A stretch of 64,000 nucleotides of DNA, taken from the NCBI GenBank assembly GCA_025808415.1, contig CP075525.1, positions 3,333,501-3,397,500 of the forward strand, given 5' to 3'. The stretch's first letter is position 1; each line of letters opens with the position of its first letter. Shown here one piece after another: positions 51,227 through 59,732 of this stretch. The stretch comes from Cyclobacteriaceae bacterium. GTDB lineage: Bacteria; Bacteroidota; Bacteroidia; Cytophagales; Cyclobacteriaceae. The translations under genes were made by a program, and so were the position numbers. Under the pieces are notes generated by a model. The model worked only from the letters and a program-made list of their open reading frames with translations. It ran no database searches and was not told where the DNA came from.

Positions 51227-53659
51227 ATGTTACGCAACTACATCCTTACCACCCTTCGCATATTAAGTCGCCAAAAGGTTTACTCGGCTATTAACATCTT
51301 CGGGTTAACGATTGGTATTACCAGCACCTTATTGCTGATTCTTTACATTGTAGATGAGATCAGCTACGATCGTTTTCATACCGATGCTGATCGTATGTAT
51401 CGCAGTGTAATGTCTGCCAAACTGAATGATCAGGAGTTCAGCACCATCTACACCGGCCTGCCCATGCCGGAGGCGCTGCTCAAAGATGTGCCTGCAGTAG
51501 AATCCGTTATTCGGGTAGCCAAATGGAATACAATTCCTGTACGGTTTGATGACAAAACCTTTACCGAAAATCGTTTTCTATTGTCGGATTCAAACTTTTT
51601 TAATTTTTTCAGTTTTCAACTACTGGTTGGAAATCCGAAAGAGGTTTTGAACGGTCCAAATAAAGTTGTGATTACCGAATCAACCGCTAAAAAATATTTT
51701 GGTTATACCGGACCCGGTGATCTTTCCCCTATAGGAAAAATGTTTTTCATCGGCAGCCAAGGTGAAACAAAAGCAGAAGTAACTGGCATTGCTGCCGATG
51801 TTCCGCACAATTCACACCTGAAGTTTGATTTCCTTCTTTCCATCACAACATGGGAGCAATTAAATTATCCTATCTGGCTTAACAGTGCTGTTGTATCATA
51901 CTTTAAAATCAGACCCAACACCACCATTGAAGATGTGGATAATAAGTATGACTTTTTTGTCAATACGTACATCGCGAAAGAAATTGAGATGTTCCTTCAA
52001 ATGACGATGCAGCAATTGGCTGAAAGCGGAAGTTATATAAGGTTCAGTTCGCAACCGCTTACCAGTATCCATTTGCATTCGCAACTTTCAGATGAACTTG
52101 AACCCAACGGCAACATCCGGTATCTCTACCTGTTCGGGATGATCGCCATCTTTCTGATTGTATTGGCGTGTATCAACTTTATGAACCTGAGCACGGCACG
52201 GGCAGCCAATCGCGCCAAGGAAGTAGGCATTCGTAAAACCATTGGGGCGTTGCGCCATAAGCTTATTGGTCAGTTTATGATGGAATCGTATCTGTACACG
52301 ATCATTGCCATTCTGCTGGCGCTGATGCTGGTGTCCTTTTCGTTGAATTTCTTTAATTCCATCACCGCTAAAAACATTGCTTTTACTTCCTTACTTAGCC
52401 CTATGTTCCTGGGAGGTCTGTTTGTCTTTACAATAGTTATCGGTGCACTGGCCGGAAGCTACCCTGCCTTTTACCTTACCGCCTTCAAACCTGCAGAAGT
52501 GTTGAAAGGAAAAGTACGGGCAGGTTTTAAAAGTTCAGGTATCCGAAATGCGTTGGTGGTGTTTCAGTTTTTTATTTCCATTGGGTTAATCATTGCAACC
52601 CTGATGGTGTTTCAACAACTCAAATTTGTTCAGCAGCAAAACCTGGGGTTCGATAAACGAAATATCATGACGCTCCTTCACACTCTGAATCTCGCTAAAA
52701 ATGGTGAAGCCTTTAAGAACGAATTGAAACAATACCCGGAAATTGAAAGTGTTACCTTCGCTAACCGCATGCCGCCCAATGTAGATTGGAATTCAGTATT
52801 CCGGATACCTGATACCGGTCAAGAACAAATGCTTACCGTGTATACTATCGACTATGATGGCCTGGAAACTATGGGGTATCAACTCGCTGAAGGCCGGTTT
52901 TTCTCCCGTGATTTCAAAACTGATACGGCAACATGCTTGATTAACGAAGCAGCATTCCGTCAACTTGGCTGGGATACTTATGAGGGTAAGAAGATTCTTT
53001 CCCGATTCAACACGATGGAAGGTAATGAGCTGGAAGTGATTGGTATAATAAAAAATTTCAATTATGAATCATTGAAAAGCAACATCCGGCCCATGATTAT
53101 TATGTTGGGACCAGAACCAAACTTTGAAGCCGGTATACGCTTTGCATCCGATGATATTCAGAGGAATATCAAATTGGTTGAAGAAGTCTGGAAGAAATAC
53201 GCGCCTCAGGCACCGCTTGAGTACAGCTTTCTCGATTCAAACTTCGCTGCAAAATATAAAGCAGAAGAACGCATGGGTCAGGTGTTCATCATCTTCACCG
53301 GGTTGGCCATTATCATTGCGTGTTTAGGGTTGCTCGGACTTGCCACCTATTCGGCAGAACAACGTGCCAAAGAAATCAGTATCCGTAAAGTGATGGGTGC
53401 CACGGTAAGTCAGGTGGTGTTTTTATTAAGTAAAGACTTCGCCAAACTCATTGTTGTGGCTTTTGTACTGGCCATACCTTTAACATGGTACCTGCTTGAG
53501 CGTTATTGGCTTGAGGGTTTCGCATATCGCATTCATTTTAATCCATGGATTATTGCTTCCGCTGGTTTGGTGGCACTTGTTGTTGCTTTGCTTACCATAA
53601 GCATACAAGCTTTCCGCGCAGCGATGGGCAATCCGGTAGATTCATTGAGGGGTGAGTAA
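51227..53659 (+). CDS. FtsX/MacB-type ABC permease 5 (last of five-gene operon)
   Basis: An 810-residue permease starting 24 bp after permease 4 (LRNYILTTLRILSRQKVYSA). The loop motifs are KEVGIRKTIGALRHK and KEISIRKVMGATVSQ, and it ends NPVDSLRGE, slightly different from the common NSLRNE. It has the same plan: N-terminal helix, periplasmic domain, three helices, then a second such unit. An intergenic palindromic repeat follows immediately, so this is probably the 3' end of the operon transcript. Confidence 0.9.
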   Translation: MLRNYILTTLRILSRQKVYSAINIFGLTIGITSTLLLILYIVDEISYDRFHTDADRMYRSVMSAKLNDQEFSTIYTGLPMPEALLKDVPAVESVIRVAKWNTIPVRFDDKTFTENRFLLSDSNFFNFFSFQLLVGNPKEVLNGPNKVVITESTAKKYFGYTGPGDLSPIGKMFFIGSQGETKAEVTGIAADVPHNSHLKFDFLLSITTWEQLNYPIWLNSAVVSYFKIRPNTTIEDVDNKYDFFVNTYIAKEIEMFLQMTMQQLAESGSYIRFSSQPLTSIHLHSQLSDELEPNGNIRYLYLFGMIAIFLIVLACINFMNLSTARAANRAKEVGIRKTIGALRHKLIGQFMMESYLYTIIAILLALMLVSFSLNFFNSITAKNIAFTSLLSPMFLGGLFVFTIVIGALAGSYPAFYLTAFKPAEVLKGKVRAGFKSSGIRNALVVFQFFISIGLIIATLMVFQQLKFVQQQNLGFDKRNIMTLLHTLNLAKNGEAFKNELKQYPEIESVTFANRMPPNVDWNSVFRIPDTGQEQMLTVYTIDYDGLETMGYQLAEGRFFSRDFKTDTATCLINEAAFRQLGWDTYEGKKILSRFNTMEGNELEVIGIIKNFNYESLKSNIRPMIIMLGPEPNFEAGIRFASDDIQRNIKLVEEVWKKYAPQAPLEYSFLDSNFAAKYKAEERMGQVFIIFTGLAIIIACLGLLGLATYSAEQRAKEISIRKVMGATVSQVVFLLSKDFAKLIVVAFVLAIPLTWYLLERYWLEGFAYRIHFNPWIIASAGLVALVVALLTISIQAFRAAMGNPVDSLRGE

Positions 53660-53700
53660 AACCTCACCCCTTCCCCTCTCCTAACAGGAAATGGAGAGGG
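53648..53700. repeat. two palindromic hairpins after permease 5
   Basis: AGGGGTGAG pairs with CTCACCCCT (53648-53671, overlapping the permease stop), and CCCTCTCC pairs with GGAGAGGG (53674-53700). The CTCACCCC-TTCCCCTCTCC string is typical of extragenic palindromic elements in many genomes. There is no U tract, so it is more likely a repeat element or mRNA stabiliser than a terminator. Confidence 0.65.
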
Positions 53701-53780
53701 ATCCGAGCACATTCAATATATTCTTTATGGAATCGTGACCTCTCTTGCATCATAGGCATTGTAAACAAAAACCAATGCAT

Positions 53781-55091
53781 ATGAAAACGCTTAAATTCAT
53801 TCCAATTGTACTCGGGGCAGCTACGCTGGCATTCTCGCTGGTGGCCTTTACATTAAAAGTAGAAAAGCCCGAAAAACCGTTGCGGGAAATCCCGAAGGGC
53901 TGTGTCTTTCTAACCGTTATGGGTGAAGAAAGATCGGACTCCAGCTTTATGTATAAAACTCCCGATGGTGTTACTACATCGGTAAATCGTGGGTTAACAT
54001 GGTTGGCGAAAGCGCAAAACAACAATGGTGGATGGGGAGCCGGCAGTCACAGTCGTCAGCATATTATGGATCCTCATGCCGTACAAACTGATCCGGCCAC
54101 CACCAGCATGGTGGCTATGGCCATTTTACGAAGCGGCAGTACACTTACCAAAGGCGAATACACTGCACAGTTAAATAAAGCTCTTGAATATATCCTTCGC
54201 GCGGTGGAGCAATCACCGGCCGCCACCTACAATATTACTGAACTTACAGGCACACAAATTCAAACCAAGCTGGGCGCGAACATTGACGTGGTGCTCGCCT
54301 CACAGTTTCTGTCAAACGTGATAGAACATACGCAACACGACAAGGCGCTGCAGGCACGCGTAAAGAAAAACCTGAACACCTGCGTTGCTAAAATACAGCG
54401 CGCACAGGATCGTGATGGCAGTATGAGCGGTGACGGATGGGCGGGTGTATTGCAGTCATCGTTTGCTACCACAGCACTGGAAGCGGCTCAGGCCAATGGC
54501 GCCAATGTTGATGAAGATGGGTTGCGCAAATCGAGGGAGTTTCAAAAAAATAATTATAATGCTAAAACCGGTGAATCCAAAACTGATCGTGGTGCCGGTA
54601 TAGTTCTGTACTCGGTATCTGGCTCAACCCGTGCCAGTGCAAAGGAAGCCCGCAGGGTACAGGAAGAAATGGAGAGAGCAAAAGGCACCGGACGATTAGC
54701 TCAAAGTGCACCGCCTTCTGCTGAAAATTTAGAAAAAATTGGTTTCTCAAAAGATGAGGCCATTCGCTATGCAACAGCGTATGAAGTGTATGAATCTGCC
54801 AAACAAACTGCTCAACGCGATGATGTGCTGGATGGCTTTGGCAACAATGGCGGTGAAGAATTTATGAGCTATCTGCAAACCGGTGAAGGCATGATCATCG
54901 GCAAAGATCAAACCTGGAAAACCTGGTACGACAACATGAGTGGCCGGTTGGTAAAAATTCAAAATAATGACGGTAGCTGGAACGGACATCATTGCATTAC
55001 CAGCCCCGTGTTTTGCACCGCAACCTGTTTATTGATACTGGCGGTAAACAACGATGTTGAAAGATTAATTAAGATGGGCAAGGAGAATTAA
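53781..55091 (+). CDS. exported protein with terpenoid-cyclase / prenyltransferase-like fold
   Basis: A 436-residue protein with an N-terminal membrane or signal helix (FIPIVLGAATLAFSLVAFTL) and a helical toroid like squalene-hopene cyclases and prenyltransferase beta subunits. Repeats of the QW type are visible: KAQNNNGGWGAGSHSR near residue 80 and KIQNNDGSWNGHHCITSPV near 395, with AQDRDGSMSGDGWAGVLQSS between. The catalytic DxDD of cyclases is not seen, so an enzymatic terpene reaction is doubtful; the fold also occurs in alpha-2-macroglobulin-like proteins. The start may be ATG 53781 or 53775. It lies between permeases 5 and 6 and may use the same export system, but that is inference. Confidence 0.8.
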   Translation: MKTLKFIPIVLGAATLAFSLVAFTLKVEKPEKPLREIPKGCVFLTVMGEERSDSSFMYKTPDGVTTSVNRGLTWLAKAQNNNGGWGAGSHSRQHIMDPHAVQTDPATTSMVAMAILRSGSTLTKGEYTAQLNKALEYILRAVEQSPAATYNITELTGTQIQTKLGANIDVVLASQFLSNVIEHTQHDKALQARVKKNLNTCVAKIQRAQDRDGSMSGDGWAGVLQSSFATTALEAAQANGANVDEDGLRKSREFQKNNYNAKTGESKTDRGAGIVLYSVSGSTRASAKEARRVQEEMERAKGTGRLAQSAPPSAENLEKIGFSKDEAIRYATAYEVYESAKQTAQRDDVLDGFGNNGGEEFMSYLQTGEGMIIGKDQTWKTWYDNMSGRLVKIQNNDGSWNGHHCITSPVFCTATCLLILAVNNDVERLIKMGKEN

Positions 55092-55137
55092 ACCCGGAAT
55101 TGTCATTAGAAATTAGGTCAGACATAAATACATGACG

Positions 55138-55245
55138 AATCCTGACAGCAAAACGTCAGGATTGTCAGGATTAACCCTGACATTGAAAATGAAGGAAGAC
55201 TTACTTTTAGAACCAACTATCAACTTCTTCATTTTCAATCGTCAG
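55138..55245 (+). ncRNA. candidate structured leader with alternative stems
   Basis: Stem 1: AATCCTGAC/GTCAGGATT (55138-55146 with 55155-55163). Stem 2: TGTCAGG/CCTGACA (55163-55169 with 55176-55182). Stem 3: 18 bp, 55177-55194 with 55227-55245, with one bulged C at 55240. Stem 3 uses bases 55177-55182 that stem 2 also needs, so only one can form at a time. Repeated CCTGAC/GTCAGG units also allow other pairings. This is the pattern of an attenuator or riboswitch-like leader, but it could also be a palindromic mobile repeat. Confidence 0.45.
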
Positions 55246-55255
55246 CACCTTGTGC

Positions 55256-55277
55256 AAAAAAGTCTAATGACTTTTTT
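55256..55277 (+). terminator. weak terminator-like hairpin
   Basis: AAAAAAGTC, loop TAAT, GACTTTTTT. The stem has only two G-C pairs but is a perfect inverted repeat with a six-base T run. It follows the structured leader. Confidence 0.6.
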
Positions 55278-55308
55278 GGGTTAAACTTGATTCTCTTGTA
55301 GGGTGAAG

Positions 55309-55330
55309 GGGCGGGAAACCGCCCTTTTTA
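55309..55330 (+). terminator. rho-independent terminator
   Basis: GGGCGG, loop GAAA, CCGCCC and TTTTT. A strong stem with a U tract, about 167 bp before the ATG of permease 6. Transcripts entering from upstream would stop here unless antiterminated. Confidence 0.85.
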
Positions 55331-55339
55331 ATTTTAAAA

Positions 55340-55369
55340 CCGAACGGTCAATGGCCATATCCGAACGGT
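55340..55369 (+). promoter_or_regulatory. direct repeats upstream of permease 6
   Basis: CCGAACGGT occurs at 55340-55348 and 55361-55369, starting 21 bp apart (about two helical turns). Each is a quasi-palindrome (CCG-AA-CGG). The arrangement resembles the 20-bp-spaced palindromes of the two other efflux promoters, but the sequence differs. Possible operators for a separate regulator of permease 6. Confidence 0.5.
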
Positions 55370-55496
55370 ATGGGTAAGTAATATTCGTTAAGAACAGCTC
55401 TTGATGCATCAAAAAGCAACCTTCAAAAACTTTCATGGTCTTTGCAGGAAACCTGTGAACTCAAGTGAAAGTCCATTATATAACCCCTGTTTGCCT

Positions 55497-57935
55497 ATGC
55501 TCTTTAATTACCTGAAAGTTGCCTTGCGTTCCATCTTTCGCAACAAGCTCACCTCCTTTATCAATATTGCTGGTCTTGCACTGGCGCTTACCAGCGCTTT
55601 GCTCATTACCTTTTATGTGGTGGATGAGTTGAGTTATGACAGGCATCACCCGGCTGCCGATCGGCTGTATCGGGTAACGCGTTATTTCTACGATCAGGAT
55701 GGGAACGCCAGCTTAAAGTTGGCCAACGTGGCCCCGCCTATTGGTATGCTCATGCGTAATGATTTTCCGGAAATAGAAAAACTCTGTCGCATGCTCCCCC
55801 TGAATACAACCGTAACGTTGCCTGAAGAAGGCGTGGAGAATAAATCATTTAGAGAACGGAACATTTTTATAAGCGAGCCGGAAATATTCGAATTGTTTGA
55901 TATTGAGTTGACAGAGGGAAACAAAGCCACTGCGCTGGAAAAACCAGCAACCATTTTATTATCGGAACCTGCTGCTGAAAAATATTTTGGCACCACACAG
56001 ATTCAAGGAAAAACCCTGCAGGTATTCGGTTTTCCCGTACAGGTAACCGGAGTGTTCAAGCCCTTCCGCGGGCAATCCCATTTTCATCCCGACTTTCTCA
56101 TTTCGTTCAGCACCCTGAATGATTCAACTATTTATGGAAGACGGGGGCTCGAGACCAACTGGGGAAACAATTCTTTTGGTACCTACTTTTTACTGAAGGA
56201 AGGCGAACAGCCAAAAGCACTCGAAAGCAAGCTTCCGGATTTTCTTGACAAACATTTTGGAACTTTTGCACGCGCCAACTTTGGGGCAGCACCCGATTTT
56301 GTTGCCTCCAAAGTCACCAGTCTTCAACTTCAAAAAGTTTCTGATATACATTTACATTCTCATCTGGATGATGAACTTGAACCTCCCGGTAACATCAACA
56401 CCGTGTACCTGATGGGAACCATCGGGTTGTTCATCATTCTCATCGCCTCTTTCAATTTTATTAACCTGAGCACCGCACAGGCAACCAAACGTTCCAAAGA
56501 AGTAGGCATTCGAAAAGTTGCTGGTGCTTTCAAAACACAATTGATGGGACAGTACCTGAGCGAGTCTGTTTTAATTGCCCTGTTTTCATGTCTGCTTGCC
56601 CTTGGTGCAGGGTATAGTGGGTTAGAATGGCTTAATAGTTTTACCGGCAAGTCCATTAGCTACTTTAGTCAGCCCCTTATCATCATCCTTATGGTGGCTG
56701 GCTCTGTAACGGTCGGGTTACTGGCAGGGCTATATCCTGCTGTTATCATATCAGGATTTAAACCGGCCGTCATCTTAAAAGGAAAACAAACTGGCGGAAA
56801 GCCTGTGCTCCGCAGGGCATTGGTGGTGGTGCAATTTGCGATTTCTATTGTGTTGATTATTGCAACTGGAATAATTTTCAGTCAGCTTCAATACCTGAAT
56901 AAAAAAGATCTGGGGTATGCCAAGGATCAGGTTATCACGCTGCCTTACTACAGTCAGCTAAACGATAATTATGATGCATTTTACAACGCCTTAACCGGGC
57001 ACTCGGCTATAAAAAATTCGGGGCGCTCCTCTCGTATTCCAACCGGCAGGTTACTCGATTCCATGGGCGCACAAATGCGAAAAGGTGATTCACTTCAAAG
57101 TGTGGGATCACGCATTGCTTATATTCGTGTTGACTATACCTTTTTCGATACCTATGGTATTCCTTTTGTTGCCGGAAGAAACTTTTCAAAAGAAGTACGT
57201 ACCGATGATTCGCTTGGTTATGTATTGAATGAAACAGCTTTGGTGGCTATGGGTATTAACGATCCTGCGTCACTAATCGACCAGGAATTTTCATACGGTG
57301 GTGTCAACGGCAAAGTGATTGGTGTTGTGAAAGATTTCCATTTTGAATCCCTGCACCAGGTTATCAACCCAATGATTTTTCTGATTCAACGACCAGCATA
57401 CAATAATCTTTCCATTCAGGTGGCCGGTAATAATTTCCAGGAAGGACTGAACCACATCGAAAAAGTATGGCGGGAATTTTTACCCAATCAGTTATTCGAA
57501 TTTACTTTTATGAACGAACGGTACAACAACCTCTATCAAAATGAACTGAAGCAAAGTCAGTTGTTCACAGGTTTCTCCATGCTGGCCATTTTTATTGCTT
57601 GCCTCGGATTGTTCGGCTTAGCCACCTTTAATACCTTGCAACGGGTAAAAGAAATTGGTATCCGTAAAGTTCTTGGCGCTTCTGTTCCCAGCATACTCAC
57701 GTTACTCTCGCGTGAAATTATTATGCTGGTTATTGTTGCCAATATTATTGCGTGGCCGGTTGCGTGGTACTTCATGGAGAAATGGCTTAGTGGTTTTGCT
57801 TACCATATCAACATGAGTGTTTTGCTCTACTTGCTGGCTGCCGGGGTGGCCATACTGATTGCCATCCTCACGGTTAGTTCGCAAACACTAAAAGCGGCTA
57901 TGAGCAACCCGGCTACTACGTTACGCTATGAGTAA
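55497..57935 (+). CDS. FtsX/MacB-type ABC permease 6 (own promoter region)
   Basis: An 812-residue permease of the same family as permeases 1-5 (LFNYLKVALRSIFRNKLTSF start). The loop motifs are KEVGIRKVAGAFKTQ and KEIGIRKVLGASVPS; it ends SNPATTLRYE instead of NPVNSLRNE. It is separated from the operon by the cyclase-fold gene, two terminators and distinct operator-like repeats, so it is probably expressed on its own. ATG 55404 would give a longer N-terminus not found in paralogues. It shares the inferred partner ATPase because none is encoded nearby. Confidence 0.9.
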   Translation: MLFNYLKVALRSIFRNKLTSFINIAGLALALTSALLITFYVVDELSYDRHHPAADRLYRVTRYFYDQDGNASLKLANVAPPIGMLMRNDFPEIEKLCRMLPLNTTVTLPEEGVENKSFRERNIFISEPEIFELFDIELTEGNKATALEKPATILLSEPAAEKYFGTTQIQGKTLQVFGFPVQVTGVFKPFRGQSHFHPDFLISFSTLNDSTIYGRRGLETNWGNNSFGTYFLLKEGEQPKALESKLPDFLDKHFGTFARANFGAAPDFVASKVTSLQLQKVSDIHLHSHLDDELEPPGNINTVYLMGTIGLFIILIASFNFINLSTAQATKRSKEVGIRKVAGAFKTQLMGQYLSESVLIALFSCLLALGAGYSGLEWLNSFTGKSISYFSQPLIIILMVAGSVTVGLLAGLYPAVIISGFKPAVILKGKQTGGKPVLRRALVVVQFAISIVLIIATGIIFSQLQYLNKKDLGYAKDQVITLPYYSQLNDNYDAFYNALTGHSAIKNSGRSSRIPTGRLLDSMGAQMRKGDSLQSVGSRIAYIRVDYTFFDTYGIPFVAGRNFSKEVRTDDSLGYVLNETALVAMGINDPASLIDQEFSYGGVNGKVIGVVKDFHFESLHQVINPMIFLIQRPAYNNLSIQVAGNNFQEGLNHIEKVWREFLPNQLFEFTFMNERYNNLYQNELKQSQLFTGFSMLAIFIACLGLFGLATFNTLQRVKEIGIRKVLGASVPSILTLLSREIIMLVIVANIIAWPVAWYFMEKWLSGFAYHINMSVLLYLLAAGVAILIAILTVSSQTLKAAMSNPATTLRYE

Positions 57936-57969
57936 TGTGGCTGATGCCCGGAGAGTAATTAAGCCATTT

Positions 57970-57999
57970 AAAAAAGGGGTAGGCAACTACCCTTTTTTT
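57970..57999 (+). terminator. terminator after permease 6
   Basis: GGGTAG, loop GCAA, CTACCC followed by seven T's; a flanking A run on the 5' side extends the stem. It follows the permease 6 stop by 35 bp. Confidence 0.85.
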
Positions 58000-58046
58000 A
58001 ATACAAAGTATTATAGAATATCTTTAGCGGTACAAACATCATTGTT

Positions 58047-59717
58047 ATGAACAAGACTTATATTAAGATATTTCTACTATGGTTCATTCTTCTTTTCTCA
58101 ACCTGTCAACCATCAGGTGATACCGACAGTAGCATAGCCGTAATTACAAACCAGTATGATGACCTGGTTGCCCTATTTCATGAATGGCGTGCATTTGAAA
58201 AACCTCCCCTTCGCGATGGCGCACCCGATTATACCGAGGCCACATTCGAAAAACGTTGGCCGGCATTTAAGGCATTGCAAAAAAAATTACTGTCCATTGA
58301 CTATAAAAACTGGCCGGTTAATCAACAAGTTGACTGGCGGATTGTATGGGCCGAAATGAACGGATATGATTTTAACCACCGCATATTAAAACCGTGGCAA
58401 CGCGATCCGGCTTTTTATACATCAGTATTTATGGAACGTAGTGATGTGCCTGCACACGAAGGGCCAACCCACCATGCCATAACTGAAGTATGGATGTACC
58501 AGTTCCCGTTGAATGATGAACAGCGGAAGAAATTTTTAAATGATTTATCCGTAATACCATCGCTACACAACCAGGCCAAACAAAATTTAACCGGCAATGC
58601 ACACGAACTTTGGATAGCCGGCATTCGCCCCATTCAAAGGCAGGCGGAAGATCTAAAAACCCTACTGAACTTTGATGGTATTAACAATGATAAGGAAATC
58701 GTGCACGCTATTGAAACAGCTATTGCATCAACACAAAGCTTTGCACAATGGTTAGAACAGCAAGCCGCGGCCAAAACCGGTGAGTCAGGAATTGGAAAAG
58801 AAAATTATACCTGGTACCAGCAAAACGTTCACCTGGTACCCCTTACCTGGGAAGATGAGGTGATGATACTGAAGCGCGAACTGGCGCGTGCCTGGACATC
58901 CCTTAAGCTTGAAGAACACCGCAACCGAAAACTACCCCCGCTGGTTGCTGCCCATTCACCCGAAGCTTTTGCTGCATTGGCCGATCGAAGTGCAAAAAGC
59001 CTGCTCAGGTTTTTAGCTGACGAAAATATTTTAAGCGTTAAGGATTATTTTGAGCCAGCCCTGCGTGCGCACCTGGGCTCGTTTGTTCCGGAAGGAAAGC
59101 GTAATTTCTTTCTGATTACCATGCATTATGATCCACGACCACTTTACTCGCATTTCTACCATTGGTTTGACCTGGCACAGCAGGATAGTGAACCTCACAA
59201 AAGTGAAATCAGACGTCAACCTTTATTGTATAATATATTCGATTCGCGTAACGAAGGCATAGCCACAGCCGTGGAAGAAATGTTTATGCAGGCCGGCCTA
59301 TACGATGATGACCCGCGCGTTAGGGAAATCGTGTACATCATGATTGCTCAACGGGCCGCGCGCGGGTTAGGCTCATTGTACGCGCACGCTAATGAAATGA
59401 GCATGGAAGAAGCAGGCAGTATTCACAGCGAATATACACCTCGGGGTTGGATGAAAACTGAAAAGGACTTGTTGATTTTCGAACAACATCTGTACCTGCG
59501 CCAACCCGGCTATGGTACAAGCTACATTACCGGTAAATACCTGGCTGAACAAACTCTGGCCGATGTGGCCAAACTGAAAGAATCAAAAAACGAGAAATTC
59601 GATCTCAAAGAATTTTTTGATCAGTTTAATGCCATAGGTAACATACCCATAGCACTAAGCGCATGGGAAATGACGGGGTTGGAGAAAGGTTTATCATCAA
59701 AAGAAGTGAAGCATTAA
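58047..59717 (+). CDS. DUF885-family lipoprotein
   Basis: A 556-residue protein with a lipoprotein signal ([12 protein letters not shown], then QPSGDT). DUF885 signatures are clear: [20 protein letters not shown] near residue 252, [20 protein letters not shown] near 360-380, and the C-terminal [19 protein letters not shown]. The stretch [20 protein letters not shown] near 405 corresponds to the 'EGWA' helix of the family. DUF885 members are mostly predicted metallopeptidase-like proteins, but an activity is not established. It is flanked by terminators or convergent genes and so is a single unit. Confidence 0.85.
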   Translation: MNKTYIKIFLLWFILLFSTCQPSGDTDSSIAVITNQYDDLVALFHEWRAFEKPPLRDGAPDYTEATFEKRWPAFKALQKKLLSIDYKNWPVNQQVDWRIVWAEMNGYDFNHRILKPWQRDPAFYTSVFMERSDVPAHEGPTHHAITEVWMYQFPLNDEQRKKFLNDLSVIPSLHNQAKQNLTGNAHELWIAGIRPIQRQAEDLKTLLNFDGINNDKEIVHAIETAIASTQSFAQWLEQQAAAKTGESGIGKENYTWYQQNVHLVPLTWEDEVMILKRELARAWTSLKLEEHRNRKLPPLVAAHSPEAFAALADRSAKSLLRFLADENILSVKDYFEPALRAHLGSFVPEGKRNFFLITMHYDPRPLYSHFYHWFDLAQQDSEPHKSEIRRQPLLYNIFDSRNEGIATAVEEMFMQAGLYDDDPRVREIVYIMIAQRAARGLGSLYAHANEMSMEEAGSIHSEYTPRGWMKTEKDLLIFEQHLYLRQPGYGTSYITGKYLAEQTLADVAKLKESKNEKFDLKEFFDQFNAIGNIPIALSAWEMTGLEKGLSSKEVKH

Positions 59718-59732
59718 CAGGGCAAGGTAACT

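Larger units (their letters stand above)
55092..55496 (+). other. 405-bp intergenic region before permease 6, hairpin-rich
   Basis: No ordinary protein gene is present. The region holds two short hairpins, one 18-bp stem, two terminators and a pair of direct repeats, all described separately. A 31-codon frame (55189-55284, MKEDLLLEPTINF...) lies across the long stem and the first terminator and could be a leader peptide, but its support is weak. The permease 6 promoter is expected after 55369; no sigma-54-type element was found there. Confidence 0.6.
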
